From: Shimia haliotis
Lineage (GTDB): Bacteria > Pseudomonadota > Alphaproteobacteria > Rhodobacterales > Rhodobacteraceae
Assembly (NCBI RefSeq): GCF_900114415.1
Contig: NZ_FOSZ01000004.1
Coordinates: forward strand, 62,001-126,000
Reading direction: 5' to 3'
DNA length: 64,000 bases
Shown here: positions 1-11,189 of the stretch, one piece after another
Numbering within the stretch: position 1 is the first letter of the stretch
How the letters are laid out: each line of letters starts with the position of its first letter
Notes under the pieces: generated by a model
Database searches by the model: none
Told to the model about the DNA's origin: nothing
Seen by the model: the letters and a program-made list of their open reading frames with translations, nothing else
Position numbers and translations under genes: made by a program

Positions 1-2120
<2,120 letters not shown>

Positions 2121-2214
2121 TCAATCCGCCTTTATTGATTTTGGAAATTTATAGCGGTTTTGTGGGGGGTTGTCACGCGATTGAGGCCAGAAATCCGGCC
2201 CATACCGGCAGGGA

Positions 2215-3318
2215 TCAGCTTGCGAGTGTGAACGTGGAAATGCCATCTTCGTCAGTGACTTCAAAATACTGTGCACGCCCGCCCAGAGCGTCAAAAAGTT
2301 CGGTCTCAGTGCCGGTCATCCAAGCCTGTGCGCCAAGGGCACAGATTTCGTCATAAAGGGCGGCGCGGCGCTTGGGGTCGAGGTGGGCTGCGACCTCATC
2401 CAACAATAGGATCGGCGGGGCGCCGATGTCCTCGGTCAAGGCGCGGGCGTTGGCGAGGATGAGGCTGACAAGTAGGGCTTTTTGTTCGCCGGTGGAGCAA
2501 TCCTTGGCAGGCACGCCTTTGGTGGCGTAGGTGCCGATCAAGTCTGAGCGGTGCGGGCCGACAAGAGTGCGGCCTGCGGCGATGTCTCGGAAGCGGCTTT
2601 CGGCGAAGGCCTCGCGAAGGTCGTCTGCCTCTTCGGGCAGGGTGCCTTCGGACTGTAGGAGCGCTAGCTCTGCCACCGGAAAGGCGGTTTGTGCCTGTTG
2701 TTGGGCCTTTGAAAGGCGGGCCAGCGCCTTGGTGCGGGCGGCGTGGATTTGCGCGCCGCTTTCGGCCATTTGCTTTTCCAATGCAGCATACCAGTGTGCG
2801 TCGCTCACTTGGTCTTTTAGCAGACGATTGCGCTCGCGCATGGCCTTTTCATAGGCCAGCGACACCTCGGCATGATCGGGGAAAAAGCTGAGCGTGGTGC
2901 GGTCAAGGAAACGGCGGCGGCCTTCGGCACCTTCGATCCAGAGCCGGTCCATTGAGGGGATCAGCCAGAGCACACGCCCGATGCGGGCGAGTTGCGTTTG
3001 TGGCGCGGCTTTGCCGTCGATCTGAATTTGGCGGGCGGCGCCGTTCTCGGATCGAATGTCGATTTCGGAGATCTGGTTGTTGGCGGACAGGTGGCCTGCG
3101 AGTTTCCAGCCAATTGCCTCTGGGCGGCGGGTCATGTCTTCGGCGCTCGCGCGGCGCAGACCACGACCGGGGGAAAAGAGCGAGACCGCCTCAAGAATGT
3201 TGGTTTTGCCCGCCCCGTTGGGGCCGAAGATGGCGACGGGGCGGCCATCGGTTTCCAACGTGCCCTTTTTGTGGGAGCGGAAATGGCTGAGGGAGAGGCG
3301 GGTCAGAGCGAGGGTCAT
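2215..3318 (-). CDS. recF: DNA replication and repair protein RecF
   Basis: SMC-like ATPase that helps load RecA at single-strand gaps (RecFOR pathway). The 367-residue protein has a Walker A motif GPNGAGKTN near residue 34, an ABC-type signature STGEQKA near residue 275 and a Walker B LLLDEVAAHLD near residue 305, the normal RecF order and length. The start ATG at 3316-3318 opens with MTLALTRLSLSHFRSH, which matches the family N-terminus. It sits between dnaN and gyrB on the same strand, 77 bp downstream of dnaN, in the classical alphaproteobacterial order. Confidence 0.97.
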   Translation of the reverse strand: MTLALTRLSLSHFRSHKKGTLETDGRPVAIFGPNGAGKTNILEAVSLFSPGRGLRRASAEDMTRRPEAIGWKLAGHLSANNQISEIDIRSENGAARQIQIDGKAAPQTQLARIGRVLWLIPSMDRLWIEGAEGRRRFLDRTTLSFFPDHAEVSLAYEKAMRERNRLLKDQVSDAHWYAALEKQMAESGAQIHAARTKALARLSKAQQQAQTAFPVAELALLQSEGTLPEEADDLREAFAESRFRDIAAGRTLVGPHRSDLIGTYATKGVPAKDCSTGEQKALLVSLILANARALTEDIGAPPILLLDEVAAHLDPKRRAALYDEICALGAQAWMTGTETELFDALGGRAQYFEVTDEDGISTFTLAS

Positions 3319-3395
3319 GCCTCAACAACCTCCCAAGAGGATCGGGCAGTACCCGGTCTGTGACCGGGCTTTTGTTTGGCAATTGGTTGGTTCGC

Positions 3396-4514
3396 TCACA
3401 CGCGCATCGGCATGACGACATAGACGGCGGAGGTGTCGTTGCCTTCGCGCATCAGAGTCGGATCGCCTGCGGAGTTGAACATGAACACGGCGTTCTCGCG
3501 GTCCACCTGCGAAGCAATCTCGAGCAGATATTTCGCGTTAAACCCAATTTCGAGCCGCTCATCATTGTACGCAACGGCAAGTTCTTCTTCGGCGGCACCG
3601 CTATCTGGCGAGTTCACCGAAAGTACCAGACGGTCCTCGTCAAGTTGCAGTTTCACAGCACGGGAGCGCTCCGACGAAACGGTAGCAACGCGGTCAACGG
3701 CCTTGGCGAACTCGGCCGCATCCACTTCTAGTTTGCGTGTGTTGCCCTGCGGAATAACGCGGGTGTAGTCGGGGAACGTTCCGTCGATCACCTTGGATGT
3801 CAGGGTGATATTCGGGGTCGCGAAACGGACTTTGGTTTCGGAGACAGACACAGCGATCTGCATTTCGTCATCGTCCAGAAGCTTGCGCAGCTCACCCACG
3901 GTTTTACGAGGCACGATCACGCCAGGCATATCCATGGCACCGTCTGGAAGATCCGCGTCGATACGGGCCAGCCGGTGTCCATCAGTCGCCACACAACGAA
4001 GGGCTTTGCCACCGTCGCTATCGGCAATATGCATGTAAACGCCGTTTAGGTAGTAGCGGGTTTCCTCGGTGGAAATCGCAAACTTGGATTTGTCGAACAG
4101 ACGGCGAAGCACAGGCGCGGGAGCCGAGAAGTTCGAGGAATACTCAGAGGTCGCCATGACCGGAAAATCTTCGCGCGGCAAAGTGGCGAGCGAGAAGTTC
4201 GACCGACCTGCTTCAACCGTCAGGCGCCCGGATGCGCCATCGTCGGTCAGAGTGACAAGCGCACCATCAGGTAGCTTACGCACGATTTCATGCAAGGTGG
4301 TTGCAGCAACGGTAGTGGCACCGGCACGCTCGACCATAGCGGCAGCTTTATCGACAACTTCGATATCAAGGTCGGTGGCGCGGAACTGCGCAGTGTCGCC
4401 CTCGGCTTCGATCAGGACGTTGGCCAGAATCGGAATGGTGTTGCGGCGTTCCACCACCGACTGCGCTTGGCTCACTGCCTTAAGCAGTACGCTGCGTTCG
4501 ATACTGATTTTCAT
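3396..4514 (-). CDS. dnaN: DNA polymerase III beta sliding clamp
   Basis: Ring-shaped processivity clamp that tethers DNA polymerase III and other enzymes to DNA. The 372-residue length is normal and three clamp domains can be followed. The N-terminus MKISIERSVLLKAVSQAQ and C-terminus ending in VYVVMPMRV are characteristic; the MPMR tail forms part of the partner-binding pocket region. The gene follows dnaA with a 175 bp spacer that holds a GC-rich hairpin. Start ATG is at 4512-4514. Confidence 0.98.
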   Translation of the reverse strand: MKISIERSVLLKAVSQAQSVVERRNTIPILANVLIEAEGDTAQFRATDLDIEVVDKAAAMVERAGATTVAATTLHEIVRKLPDGALVTLTDDGASGRLTVEAGRSNFSLATLPREDFPVMATSEYSSNFSAPAPVLRRLFDKSKFAISTEETRYYLNGVYMHIADSDGGKALRCVATDGHRLARIDADLPDGAMDMPGVIVPRKTVGELRKLLDDDEMQIAVSVSETKVRFATPNITLTSKVIDGTFPDYTRVIPQGNTRKLEVDAAEFAKAVDRVATVSSERSRAVKLQLDEDRLVLSVNSPDSGAAEEELAVAYNDERLEIGFNAKYLLEIASQVDRENAVFMFNSAGDPTLMREGNDTSAVYVVMPMRV

Positions 4515-4631
4515 CCCATCGTCCTCTCGATTGCCGGGAGGGGCACCCTAGCGGTTTCCCCTTTTGGCGCAAGTATTTTTGCTTTTGTCGGCCACTTCGC
4601 CACAAGGGTCAAGGCTATGGACCAAATTGAG

Positions 4632-4659
4632 AACGCCGCGCCCTTTGGGACGCGGCGTT
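4632..4659 (-). terminator. GC-rich hairpin between dnaA and dnaN
   Basis: A perfect 9 bp inverted repeat AACGCCGCG / CGCGGCGTT with a 10-base loop lies 30 bp after the dnaA stop and before the dnaN start. On the minus strand it is followed by CTCAATTTGG, a poor U-tract, so it may be an attenuator or partial terminator separating dnaA and dnaN expression. On the plus strand the stem is followed by TTTTG. Confidence 0.5.
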
Positions 4660-4689
4660 TTGATCACGAAATTGGTGATTTTGTGCCGA

Positions 4690-6057
4690 TCAGGCTTCGA
4701 GCGCGCGGCGCAGCAGTTCCAGATCATCGCTGATTTGGGCATCTGCGGTGCGCAGTTCCTCGACGCGCTTTACTCCGTGCATCACGGTTGTGTGGTCGCG
4801 CCCGCCAAAGCGGCGGCCGATCTCGGGCAGCGAGCGTGAGGTCAGCTGCTTGCAGAGATACATGGCGATCTGGCGCGGGCGGGCAAAAGTGCGTACGCGT
4901 TTCGGGCCGATCATGTCGCTGAGGCGGATGTTATAGTGTTCCGCCACCTTGCGCTGGATTTCCTCGACCGAGATCTTACGCTCGGACGCGCGCAGAACAT
5001 CGGACAGGCAATCCTGCGTCAGCTCCATAGTGATCTCGCGGCCCACAAGAGAGGCAAAGGCAAAGAGACGAGTCAGCGCGCCCTCAAGCACACGTACGTT
5101 GGTCGAAATGCGATGGGCAAGGAATTCCAGAACGCCGTCAGCCAATTGCAGGTCGGGATACTGAGCACGATAGCTGTCGACTTTGGTTTGCAGAATACCA
5201 AGGCGCAGTTCGTAGTCAGTCGGGTGCAGATCAACAACCAGTCCACACTGGAGGCGGCTCTTGATACGGTCTTCCAGATCCTTGATTTCACCAGGTGCTC
5301 GATCGGCAGAAATGATGATTTGTTTATTCTGATCCACCAACGCATTGAACGTGTGAAAGAATTCTTCCTGCGTGCTGTCTTTGCCGGCAATAAACTGGAC
5401 GTCATCGACCATGAGTACATCCACGGAGCGGAAAAGCTCTTTGAAATCCATCATTTTGCGATCACGAAGGGCCTGCACAAATCGATACATGAATTGCTCA
5501 GCCGAAAGATAAAGGACGTTCAAATCCGGACGGCGAGACTGAAGCTCCCATGCGATAGCGTGCATCAGGTGGGTTTTGCCGAGGCCGACGCCCCCATAGA
5601 GGAACAGGGGATTAAAGGTCACGGGGCCGCCCTCAGCCACGCGACGCGCAGCCGCGTTGGCCAGCTCGTTGGGCTTACCAACAACAAAGCTTTCAAAGGT
5701 GAATCGGCCGTCCAACGGGGCCCCTGTCATTGCCAGTTCGCGAGTCTCGGTCGGGGTCGAATTGGCGACGGCAACAGGAGCGCCTGTTGAAGGCAAAGTT
5801 GGGCGGGAGGCCGTGTTGGCCGCGACTTCAAATGAGATGCGCTGCACGTCGTGACCCGACCGGGTCATTTGGTGCAGGATCAGATCACCATAGTTCTGCG
5901 ACACATAATTGCCGACAAAGTTTGTGGGGACGTGGAAGGTCGCAACACCGCTATCGAGTTCTGAAAACTCAATCGGATCGATCCAGGTCTTAAAGTTGTT
6001 CTGGCCAACCGTCTTGAGCAGTTCTTGCCGCAGTGCGCCCCATTGTTCCTGTGTCAT
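4690..6057 (-). CDS. dnaA: Chromosomal replication initiator DnaA
   Basis: AAA+ ATPase that binds DnaA boxes and opens the replication origin. The 455-residue protein has domain I ([14 protein letters not shown]), a variable linker at about 90-130, a Walker [10 protein letters not shown], a Walker [12 protein letters not shown], and the C-terminal DNA-binding signature [15 protein letters not shown]. An upstream in-frame ATG (6121-6123) would add 22 unrelated residues; the ATG at 6055-6057 is preferred because a GGGGA lies just before it and the encoded N-terminus is the conserved one. The 653 bp upstream region carries DnaA boxes, suggesting autoregulation. Confidence 0.97.
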   Translation of the reverse strand: MTQEQWGALRQELLKTVGQNNFKTWIDPIEFSELDSGVATFHVPTNFVGNYVSQNYGDLILHQMTRSGHDVQRISFEVAANTASRPTLPSTGAPVAVANSTPTETRELAMTGAPLDGRFTFESFVVGKPNELANAAARRVAEGGPVTFNPLFLYGGVGLGKTHLMHAIAWELQSRRPDLNVLYLSAEQFMYRFVQALRDRKMMDFKELFRSVDVLMVDDVQFIAGKDSTQEEFFHTFNALVDQNKQIIISADRAPGEIKDLEDRIKSRLQCGLVVDLHPTDYELRLGILQTKVDSYRAQYPDLQLADGVLEFLAHRISTNVRVLEGALTRLFAFASLVGREITMELTQDCLSDVLRASERKISVEEIQRKVAEHYNIRLSDMIGPKRVRTFARPRQIAMYLCKQLTSRSLPEIGRRFGGRDHTTVMHGVKRVEELRTADAQISDDLELLRRALEA

Positions 6058-6437
6058 GTGTCCCCGTGTTCCTTCAACGTATGTGCCGGTTGCCCAGCGT
6101 ATCTTTTCGTCACGACGCAACAATCACCCCGGCCCGACGCAGTGTCGGGAGGACAGACCAAAACACACATGTCTCGAGGGTCCCATCCCCGAGCCACATT
6201 TGATCACAAAGCGCAGAAGCGCTACTCCACAGAGAACGGGCTAAACGCCAAATAACCGCTATGCCGACCCAATGTGTGAGTTGGCTGGCAAGCACGGCTT
6301 GGTAGTGCGACAGCAGTTGGCGTCCGTTCCCCCCAAGGCGATGTGAATCGCTGGATCAAAACTAGCAAGCTGTCTGCGGACGCGGCAACGAAACTTCGAT
6401 CTTGACTCATTCATTTGCAAAAAAGAATCTGAGACCC

Positions 6438-6446
6438 TGTGGATAA
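6438..6446 (-). promoter_or_regulatory. DnaA box, perfect
   Basis: TGTGGATAA on the plus strand, which is TTATCCACA on the minus strand, an exact match to the strongest DnaA box consensus. It lies 381 bp upstream of the dnaA start in an AT-rich stretch, in the same orientation as the second box 91 bp away. Confidence 0.7.
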
Positions 6447-6528
6447 ACCTCTGAAATTGCAATGTTTGTAAGAGAAATTCAGATGCTGAGACCTTGAGCA
6501 AAATCGGTCGTATCTTGCTCATATCCCC

Positions 6529-6537
6529 TGTGGAAAA
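6529..6537 (-). promoter_or_regulatory. DnaA box, perfect to TTWTNCACA
   Basis: TGTGGAAAA on the plus strand, TTTTCCACA on the minus strand, matches the relaxed DnaA box consensus. It is immediately followed by a GATTC methylation site at 6538-6542. It has the same orientation as the box at 6438-6446. Confidence 0.65.
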
Positions 6538-6657
6538 GATTCGTTTCGGGAATCTGGTCTACGCCTTGGATTCGGAAATGTGGTCAACTGAATAAAGTTG
6601 ATTTCGGCATCCAATTGCCAGTTTCAAATGTTGAAACTGACTAACCCGAACCAAAGA

Positions 6658-6685
6658 AAAAGCGCCGCCCGAAGGCGACGCTTTT
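6658..6685 (-). terminator. Intrinsic terminator of rpsT
   Basis: A 12 bp stem with one mismatch (AAAAGCGTCGCC pairing with GGCGGCGCTTTT on the minus strand) closed by a TTCG tetraloop and running into TTTTTC. It begins 26 bp after the rpsT stop, as expected for a factor-independent terminator. Confidence 0.85.
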
Positions 6686-6710
6686 GTGATTTTGCAAAGA
6701 CAGGAAAGTC

Positions 6711-6974
6711 TTACGCGATCGCTTTGACCCGCGCTGCGAGGCGCGACATTTTCCGCGATGCGGTGTTCTTGTGGTAAACGCCTTTGGTCACACCACGCAT
6801 CAGTTCGGGCTGAGCGGCGCGCAGAGCTGCAGTTGCTGCTTCTTTGTCGCCGGAAGCGATGGCTTCTTCAACTTTGCGCAGGGATGTGCGGATGCGCGAA
6901 CGGCGGGCTTTGTTGACTTCAAGACGGCGCTCGTTCTGACGGGCGCGTTTCTTTGCCTGGGGCGAATTTGCCAT
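6711..6974 (-). CDS. rpsT: 30S ribosomal protein S20
   Basis: Small-subunit protein that binds 16S rRNA early in assembly. The 87-residue, very basic protein begins [17 protein letters not shown] and has the typical [33 protein letters not shown] C-terminal helix; length and charge match the family exactly. It is a single-gene unit on the minus strand with a strong terminator just downstream and a promoter-like sequence about 130 bp upstream. rpsT next to dnaA is common in alphaproteobacteria. Confidence 0.97.
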   Translation of the reverse strand: MANSPQAKKRARQNERRLEVNKARRSRIRTSLRKVEEAIASGDKEAATAALRAAQPELMRGVTKGVYHKNTASRKMSRLAARVKAIA

Positions 6975-7099
6975 GATCTGTAACCTTTTGCTTGGTTCGG
7001 TCGATTGTGAATGCGTGCCACGTCCCGAACAGGGCCTCTCGTTCTTCAGAGAGAATCAGATCAAGCCAGAGCGGGCTGCACGCGCATGTATGACGGGCG

Positions 7100-7127
7100 C
7101 TTATAGAGATATTGGCAGAGATTGCAA
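7100..7127 (-). promoter_or_regulatory. Sigma-70-like promoter of rpsT
   Basis: On the minus strand TTGCAA (7122-7127) is separated by 16 bp from TATAAG (7100-7105), a reasonable -35/-10 pair 125 bp upstream of the rpsT ATG. The remaining leader could hold S20 autoregulatory structure, but none was identified. Confidence 0.4.
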
Positions 7128-7165
7128 ACCGATTTTGAGGCACCTTCCGCCCCCCAATAACCCGT

Positions 7166-7209
7166 GTCGGTATCGCGTCGGTGCAACGTCGGTATTTCGT
7201 CGGTGCGAA
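7166..7209. repeat. Four-unit 11 bp tandem repeat, GTCGGT family
   Basis: Four consecutive 11 bp units each starting GTCGGT: GTCGGTATCGC, GTCGGTGCAAC, GTCGGTATTTC and GTCGGTGCGAA. It ends 15 bp before the stop codon of the OpgC-like gene, in the rpsT/opgC intergenic space. A second array with the same unit occurs at 43733-43776, so this is a dispersed element rather than a local accident. Confidence 0.75.
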
Positions 7210-7224
7210 TTGGCCGGCATAGGA

Positions 7225-8397
7225 TCACCGCCGACGCAGATGCCGGTCCAAGATAACGATCACATAAAGAGCCCCCATCACCCCCGAAAAAGCCAGCGTG
7301 TTGCCGACAAACGGACCCAACAGTTCAAACAAGGGCTCCCGCATCCCGATGACCCAATAGGTGAGAACGACGCTGGCTGAAAAGGTCAGCAGCGAGTTGG
7401 ACCCGATGGTGGTAAACAGGCGATTGTCGATGAAGGCGGCCAGCCCTTTGTGTAGGCCTCGCACGGTTCGGTTTGGATCATCAGCGTTTGCCGCGAGCAG
7501 GCAAGCCAGCACAAGCGCGAAAGCAAAGAAGTTGATCAAAGTCAGAGGATCCAAACGCAGGTAGTCGGCGAAAAAAACATGCCCCAGAGAAATCACGCCA
7601 ATAGCATCCAATAGACCGAAGAACGCAAACGCCAAGCAAATCGTAACAGCAAAGGGAAAAGCGTTTTTGCGCAAATCGGCAAGGCGTTGTGGGGTCTTTT
7701 GATCTTGGAGAGCCAGCGTGATGCCCAGCAACAAACCGATCACAAAGGGCAACTGCCAGCTGAAGATGCTGAAAGAGCCAAACATCTCGGCCGGATCAAA
7801 GGCAAAAACGGCCCCAAGCTTCTCGACGACCTTAGTGACAAACCCGTATTGAAACGCCAACCAGCTGGTCATCGACAAACCGAGCAGAGCCGGTGAGCCA
7901 TACCTAAGCGCGATGCCGATCAGCACCGGCGCGATGCCGATCAGCACGATATACAAAAACAGAATGTCAAACATCAAAGGCCGGTAGAGGCCAGTAACAA
8001 ACAACAGCGCCGCCTCAGGTGTCAGCGGATTACGACCGCGAAACAGCGAGGCTAGGAGGTCGTCAGTTGCCGGGGCGAACACCCAAAAGGCCAAGGCGCA
8101 GAGAGCAAAAACAACAATGTAGTGCCGGAAGATTTTGAAACTGCGACGCAGTGAGTTGCCCAGTGTGACCAGAGTTCCGTCGGTCTGAGTCGGGCGCGCA
8201 AGGATATAGCCCATCATCAGGCCCGAGATGGTCATGAACCCTTCGCCGGTAAAAAACGCCGACACCGTTTTGTGGGACAGGTCCGCAAAAAGATTGGGGC
8301 CAATGATCCCCAAATGGGACAGCGTCATGGAAAAGATCAAATAGCCCCGCAAGCCGTCGATATAGGGGATGCGCCCAGGCCGGTCATGTGTGGACAA
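7225..8397 (-). CDS. opgC: OpgC-family membrane acyl/succinyltransferase
   Basis: A 390-residue polytopic membrane protein with about ten hydrophobic helices. The N-terminus RIPYIDGLRGYLIFSMTLSH and the following GEGFMTISGLMMGYIL resemble the OpgC family, which succinylates osmoregulated periplasmic glucans in Rhodobacter; it belongs to the wider acyltransferase-3-like fold. The start is set at the TTG (8395-8397) because GGAAGGAG lies 5 bp upstream; an ATG 102 bp further upstream has no ribosome site. No glucan synthase gene is in the window, so the substrate is unknown. A generic acyltransferase role is the main alternative. Confidence 0.7.
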   Translation of the reverse strand: MSTHDRPGRIPYIDGLRGYLIFSMTLSHLGIIGPNLFADLSHKTVSAFFTGEGFMTISGLMMGYILARPTQTDGTLVTLGNSLRRSFKIFRHYIVVFALCALAFWVFAPATDDLLASLFRGRNPLTPEAALLFVTGLYRPLMFDILFLYIVLIGIAPVLIGIALRYGSPALLGLSMTSWLAFQYGFVTKVVEKLGAVFAFDPAEMFGSFSIFSWQLPFVIGLLLGITLALQDQKTPQRLADLRKNAFPFAVTICLAFAFFGLLDAIGVISLGHVFFADYLRLDPLTLINFFAFALVLACLLAANADDPNRTVRGLHKGLAAFIDNRLFTTIGSNSLLTFSASVVLTYWVIGMREPLFELLGPFVGNTLAFSGVMGALYVIVILDRHLRRR

Positions 8398-8501
8398 GGG
8401 AGCTCCTTCCTCTGCGCGGTCCTCGTTGAGGCGATTAATGCCCATCCGGAGGAAAAAATCAAAGCGAGATACGATAAAGCACTGACCGGATCGCAACAAA
8501 A

Positions 8502-8525
8502 AACCCGCAGCTTGGGCTGCGGGTT
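8502..8525 (-). terminator. Intrinsic terminator of the enoyl-CoA hydratase gene
   Basis: Perfect 9 bp stem AACCCGCAG / CTGCGGGTT with a 6-base loop; on the minus strand it continues into TTTTTTG. It lies 25 bp after the enoyl-CoA hydratase stop and upstream of the OpgC-like gene, so the two genes are probably separate transcripts. Confidence 0.85.
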
Positions 8526-8550
8526 CAAAGATCGGTGCAAAGCGGGAGCG

Positions 8551-9327
8551 TTACTTGTCGCGGAATTGCGGTTCGCGCTTCTCAATAAAGGCTGCCATGC
8601 CTTCTTTCTGATCTTCGGTCGCAAACAACGCGTGGAAGGAGCGGCGTTCAAACAGAAGACCTTCGGTCAGGGTTGTCTCAAAAGAGCGGTTCACGGCCTC
8701 TTTGGCGGTGCGTGCAGCAATCAGCGACTTCTCGGCGATCTTCTGAGCCGCAGCCATGGATTCTTCCATCAGCTTTTTGGCAGGCACGACGCGACTGACC
8801 AGCCCCGCGCGTTCTGCTTCTTCGGCGTCCATGAAACGGCCCGTGAGGTTCATGTCCATCGACTTGGCCTTGCCCACGGCGCGAGTGAGGCGCTGGCTGC
8901 CACCGATGCCGGCGATGACGCCGAGGTTGATTTCGGGTTGGCCAAATTTCGCGGTGTCCGACGCGATGATGAAATCGCAGGCCATCGCCACTTCGCAGCC
9001 GCCGCCAAGGGCATAGCCGGACACGGCGGCAATGATCGGTTTGCGGATCCGCTGGATGCCATCACCAAGATTGCCGAAGAGATCAGAGAGGTTCACATCC
9101 GCAAAGCTCATCTCGGACATCTCTTTGATGTCAGCGCCTGCGGCGAAAGCTTTCTCGGAGCCGGTGAGCACGATGCAACGCACCTTGTCGTTGGCGTCTG
9201 CCTCGGTAAGGGCGGTCATAACCTCGCCGATGAGCTGTTGGTTCAGCGCGTTCAAAGCATCGGGGCGGTTAAGTTTGATGAGGGCCACGTGGTCCTCGAT
9301 TTCGACGATGATCGTCTCAAAAGCCAT
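8551..9327 (-). CDS. Enoyl-CoA hydratase (crotonase family)
   Basis: Hydrates trans-2-enoyl-CoA to 3-hydroxyacyl-CoA in fatty-acid beta-oxidation. The 258-residue length is standard. Crotonase features: [10 protein letters not shown] near residue 20, AGADIKEM near residue 63 (oxyanion hole), [13 protein letters not shown] near residue 106 carrying the first catalytic Glu, and [13 protein letters not shown] near residue 130 carrying the second Glu. It is the archetypal short-chain type seen throughout Rhodobacterales. It forms its own unit with a strong terminator; mutM follows upstream on the same strand after 64 bp. Confidence 0.93.
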   Translation of the reverse strand: MAFETIIVEIEDHVALIKLNRPDALNALNQQLIGEVMTALTEADANDKVRCIVLTGSEKAFAAGADIKEMSEMSFADVNLSDLFGNLGDGIQRIRKPIIAAVSGYALGGGCEVAMACDFIIASDTAKFGQPEINLGVIAGIGGSQRLTRAVGKAKSMDMNLTGRFMDAEEAERAGLVSRVVPAKKLMEESMAAAQKIAEKSLIAARTAKEAVNRSFETTLTEGLLFERRSFHALFATEDQKEGMAAFIEKREPQFRDK

Positions 9328-9391
9328 GAGTGGTGCTTTCGGTTGTTCCAGTCAGGGCTGATTCCTTATCACTTGGGTGGAACGGATCAAG

Positions 9392-10243
9392 TTATCTTTG
9401 GCATTGCGGGCAGTAGAAGGATGAGCGCCCCGACTGGGTGATTCGGGTGATTGTGGCGTCGCAATCCAGGGTTTTGCAGGACTCACTCTCGCGACCGTAC
9501 ACATCAAAGCTGTGTTGAAAATATCCAAGTTCTCCATCGGCTTGGCGGAAATCCTTGAGAGAAGATCCACCCGCGTCGATGGCCTCGGACAGTACGTTTC
9601 GGATGATCGGAACGAGCGCGTGAATGCGCTTGGCAGAGATCGCATTGGCCTTGCGACGCGGCGACAGCTTTGCGCGATAAAGCGCCTCGCAGACGTAAAT
9701 ATTGCCAAGACCGGCAACAATCGACTGATCCAACAAGGCGGATTTGATCGGTGTGTTGCGAGATTTGAGTCGCTCTGCGAGATAAGATTCGTTGAAATCA
9801 TTGCCCAGCGGCTCCGGACCGATTTTTGCCAGCAGCGGGTGCTCGGCGGCGGTGGCGGTGTCCAGCAGATCCATCGCGCCAAACCGGCGGGGATCGTTGA
9901 AGGTCACCCGAGCGCCGTTGTCCATGTCAAAGACAACGTGGTCGTGTTTCTGATGCTGAGGGTGGTCATGGGCAAATTGGCCCAGCGGATCGCCAGATAC
10001 GGTCATGCGGCCGGACATGCCCAGATGCACCAGAAGCGACTCGCCGGTGTCGAGGTCGGCAAGGATGTATTTGGAGCGGCGGCGCAGCTGGTTGACTTTG
10101 GCCCCCGTAAGCCGTTCCGCCATGCGCTCCGGAAACGGCCAGCGCAGGTCAGGGCGGTTGACCTGAGCCTTGGCAATGACCGCGCCTTCCATAGCAGGTG
10201 TAAGGCCACGGCGGACGGTTTCGACTTCGGGCAGTTCGGGCAT
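9392..10243 (-). CDS. mutM: Formamidopyrimidine-DNA glycosylase
   Basis: Base-excision repair enzyme that removes 8-oxoguanine and ring-opened purines. The mature N-terminus must be Pro-2, and the ATG at 10241-10243 gives [14 protein letters not shown], which fixes the start; an in-frame ATG 87 bp upstream is rejected. The 283-residue protein ends with a zinc finger of the form C-x5-C ... C-x2-C, in ESCKTLDC and YCPQCQR. Divergent from ubiE across 143 bp, an arrangement conserved in alphaproteobacteria. Confidence 0.96.
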   Translation of the reverse strand: MPELPEVETVRRGLTPAMEGAVIAKAQVNRPDLRWPFPERMAERLTGAKVNQLRRRSKYILADLDTGESLLVHLGMSGRMTVSGDPLGQFAHDHPQHQKHDHVVFDMDNGARVTFNDPRRFGAMDLLDTATAAEHPLLAKIGPEPLGNDFNESYLAERLKSRNTPIKSALLDQSIVAGLGNIYVCEALYRAKLSPRRKANAISAKRIHALVPIIRNVLSEAIDAGGSSLKDFRQADGELGYFQHSFDVYGRESESCKTLDCDATITRITQSGRSSFYCPQCQR

Positions 10244-10386
10244 GGGGCGGCTCGCGAGTTTAGGTGCGCGGACTGTGGCGGGGATTGTGGAGGTGTTCAA
10301 GTGGGAGAAGGGCTTTCCCAAACGCCGCATTGTGCCTGTTTCGCCGGAGGGATATGTAGGGGACCGAAGCAGATAGGGACGCCCTT

Positions 10387-11136
10387 ATGACCCAGGACAG
10401 CAACACCACGCATTTTGGCTTTGAAACCGTGCCGGAGTCTGAAAAGGCTGGCAAAGTTCAGGGCGTGTTCGGCTCTGTGGCGTCGAAATACGATGTGATG
10501 AACGACGTCATGTCGATGGGCATCCACCGCATCTGGAAAGATGCGATGATGGATTGGCTGGCGCCACGCCCCGGTCAGCGGTTGCTGGATGTGGCAGGCG
10601 GCACCGGTGATGTGTCGTTCAAGTTCCTTGGCCGCGCAGGGCATGGCCATGCCACGGTCTGTGATCTGACCGAGCCGATGCTGGTTGAGGGGCGCAAGCG
10701 GGCCGAGGCGGCGCAGATGGCGGACAGCCTGGATTGGGTGACGGGCGATGCGATGGCCTTGCCGTTCAAAGACAACACCTTTGACGTTTACACCATCAGT
10801 TTTGGCATCCGGAACGTGACCCGCCCGCAGGAAGCGCTCAACGAAGCTTATCGTGTGCTGAAACCCGGTGGGCGTTTGATGGTGCTGGAGTTCAGCCAGA
10901 TCCCGAACGACATGATGCAGAAGGTCTATGACCTCTACTCGTTCAACATTATTCCCAAGATGGGTCAGGTGATCGCGAACGACCGCGACAGCTATCAGTA
11001 TCTGGTGGAAAGCATCCGCAAGTTTCCGGATCAGGAAACCTTCCTTGGTATGGTACGTCAGGCGGGGTTTGAGAACGCAAAGTACCGCAACCTGACCATG
11101 GGCATTGCGGCTCTACATTCGGGGTGGAAGCTGTGA
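10387..11136 (+). CDS. ubiE: Ubiquinone/menaquinone methyltransferase UbiE
   Basis: SAM-dependent C-methyltransferase of ubiquinone biosynthesis. The 249-residue protein carries the SAM-binding motif [13 protein letters not shown] near residue 62 and the UbiE signatures [17 protein letters not shown] and a C-terminal [14 protein letters not shown]. Start ATG at 10387. It is followed after 53 bp by ubiB on the same strand, so the two are probably cotranscribed, as in other alphaproteobacteria. Confidence 0.96.
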   Translation: MTQDSNTTHFGFETVPESEKAGKVQGVFGSVASKYDVMNDVMSMGIHRIWKDAMMDWLAPRPGQRLLDVAGGTGDVSFKFLGRAGHGHATVCDLTEPMLVEGRKRAEAAQMADSLDWVTGDAMALPFKDNTFDVYTISFGIRNVTRPQEALNEAYRVLKPGGRLMVLEFSQIPNDMMQKVYDLYSFNIIPKMGQVIANDRDSYQYLVESIRKFPDQETFLGMVRQAGFENAKYRNLTMGIAALHSGWKL

Positions 11137-11189
11137 TGACACAGAGCAACGGGCGTGGCCCTGCGTGTCGTCTGGCAAAAGGATAAAAC

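Larger units (their letters stand above)
6058..6710. promoter_or_regulatory. dnaA upstream region, candidate replication origin
   Basis: A 653 bp stretch without a convincing gene between dnaA and rpsT. It contains two exact DnaA boxes (listed separately) and six GANTC sites at 6345, 6404, 6425, 6538, 6550 and 6569; fewer than one GANTC would be expected in that 229 bp by chance. The part from about 6405 to 6660 is AT-richer than the surrounding DNA. GANTC is the target of the alphaproteobacterial cell-cycle methylase CcrM. The region therefore looks like the dnaA promoter with cell-cycle control, or an oriC. In some relatives oriC lies elsewhere, so the origin assignment is tentative. A few short open frames here lack ribosome sites and family features. 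Confidence 0.5.

Noticed and set aside
6110-6522. Short overlapping open frames in the dnaA upstream region
   Set aside because: No ribosome sites, no recognisable proteins, and the region is occupied by DnaA boxes and GANTC sites.
6579-6587. Third DnaA box TGTGGTCAA
   Set aside because: It differs from the TTWTNCACA consensus at two positions.
7166-7209. CRISPR array
   Set aside because: Repeat units are 11 bp without unique spacers and there are no cas genes.
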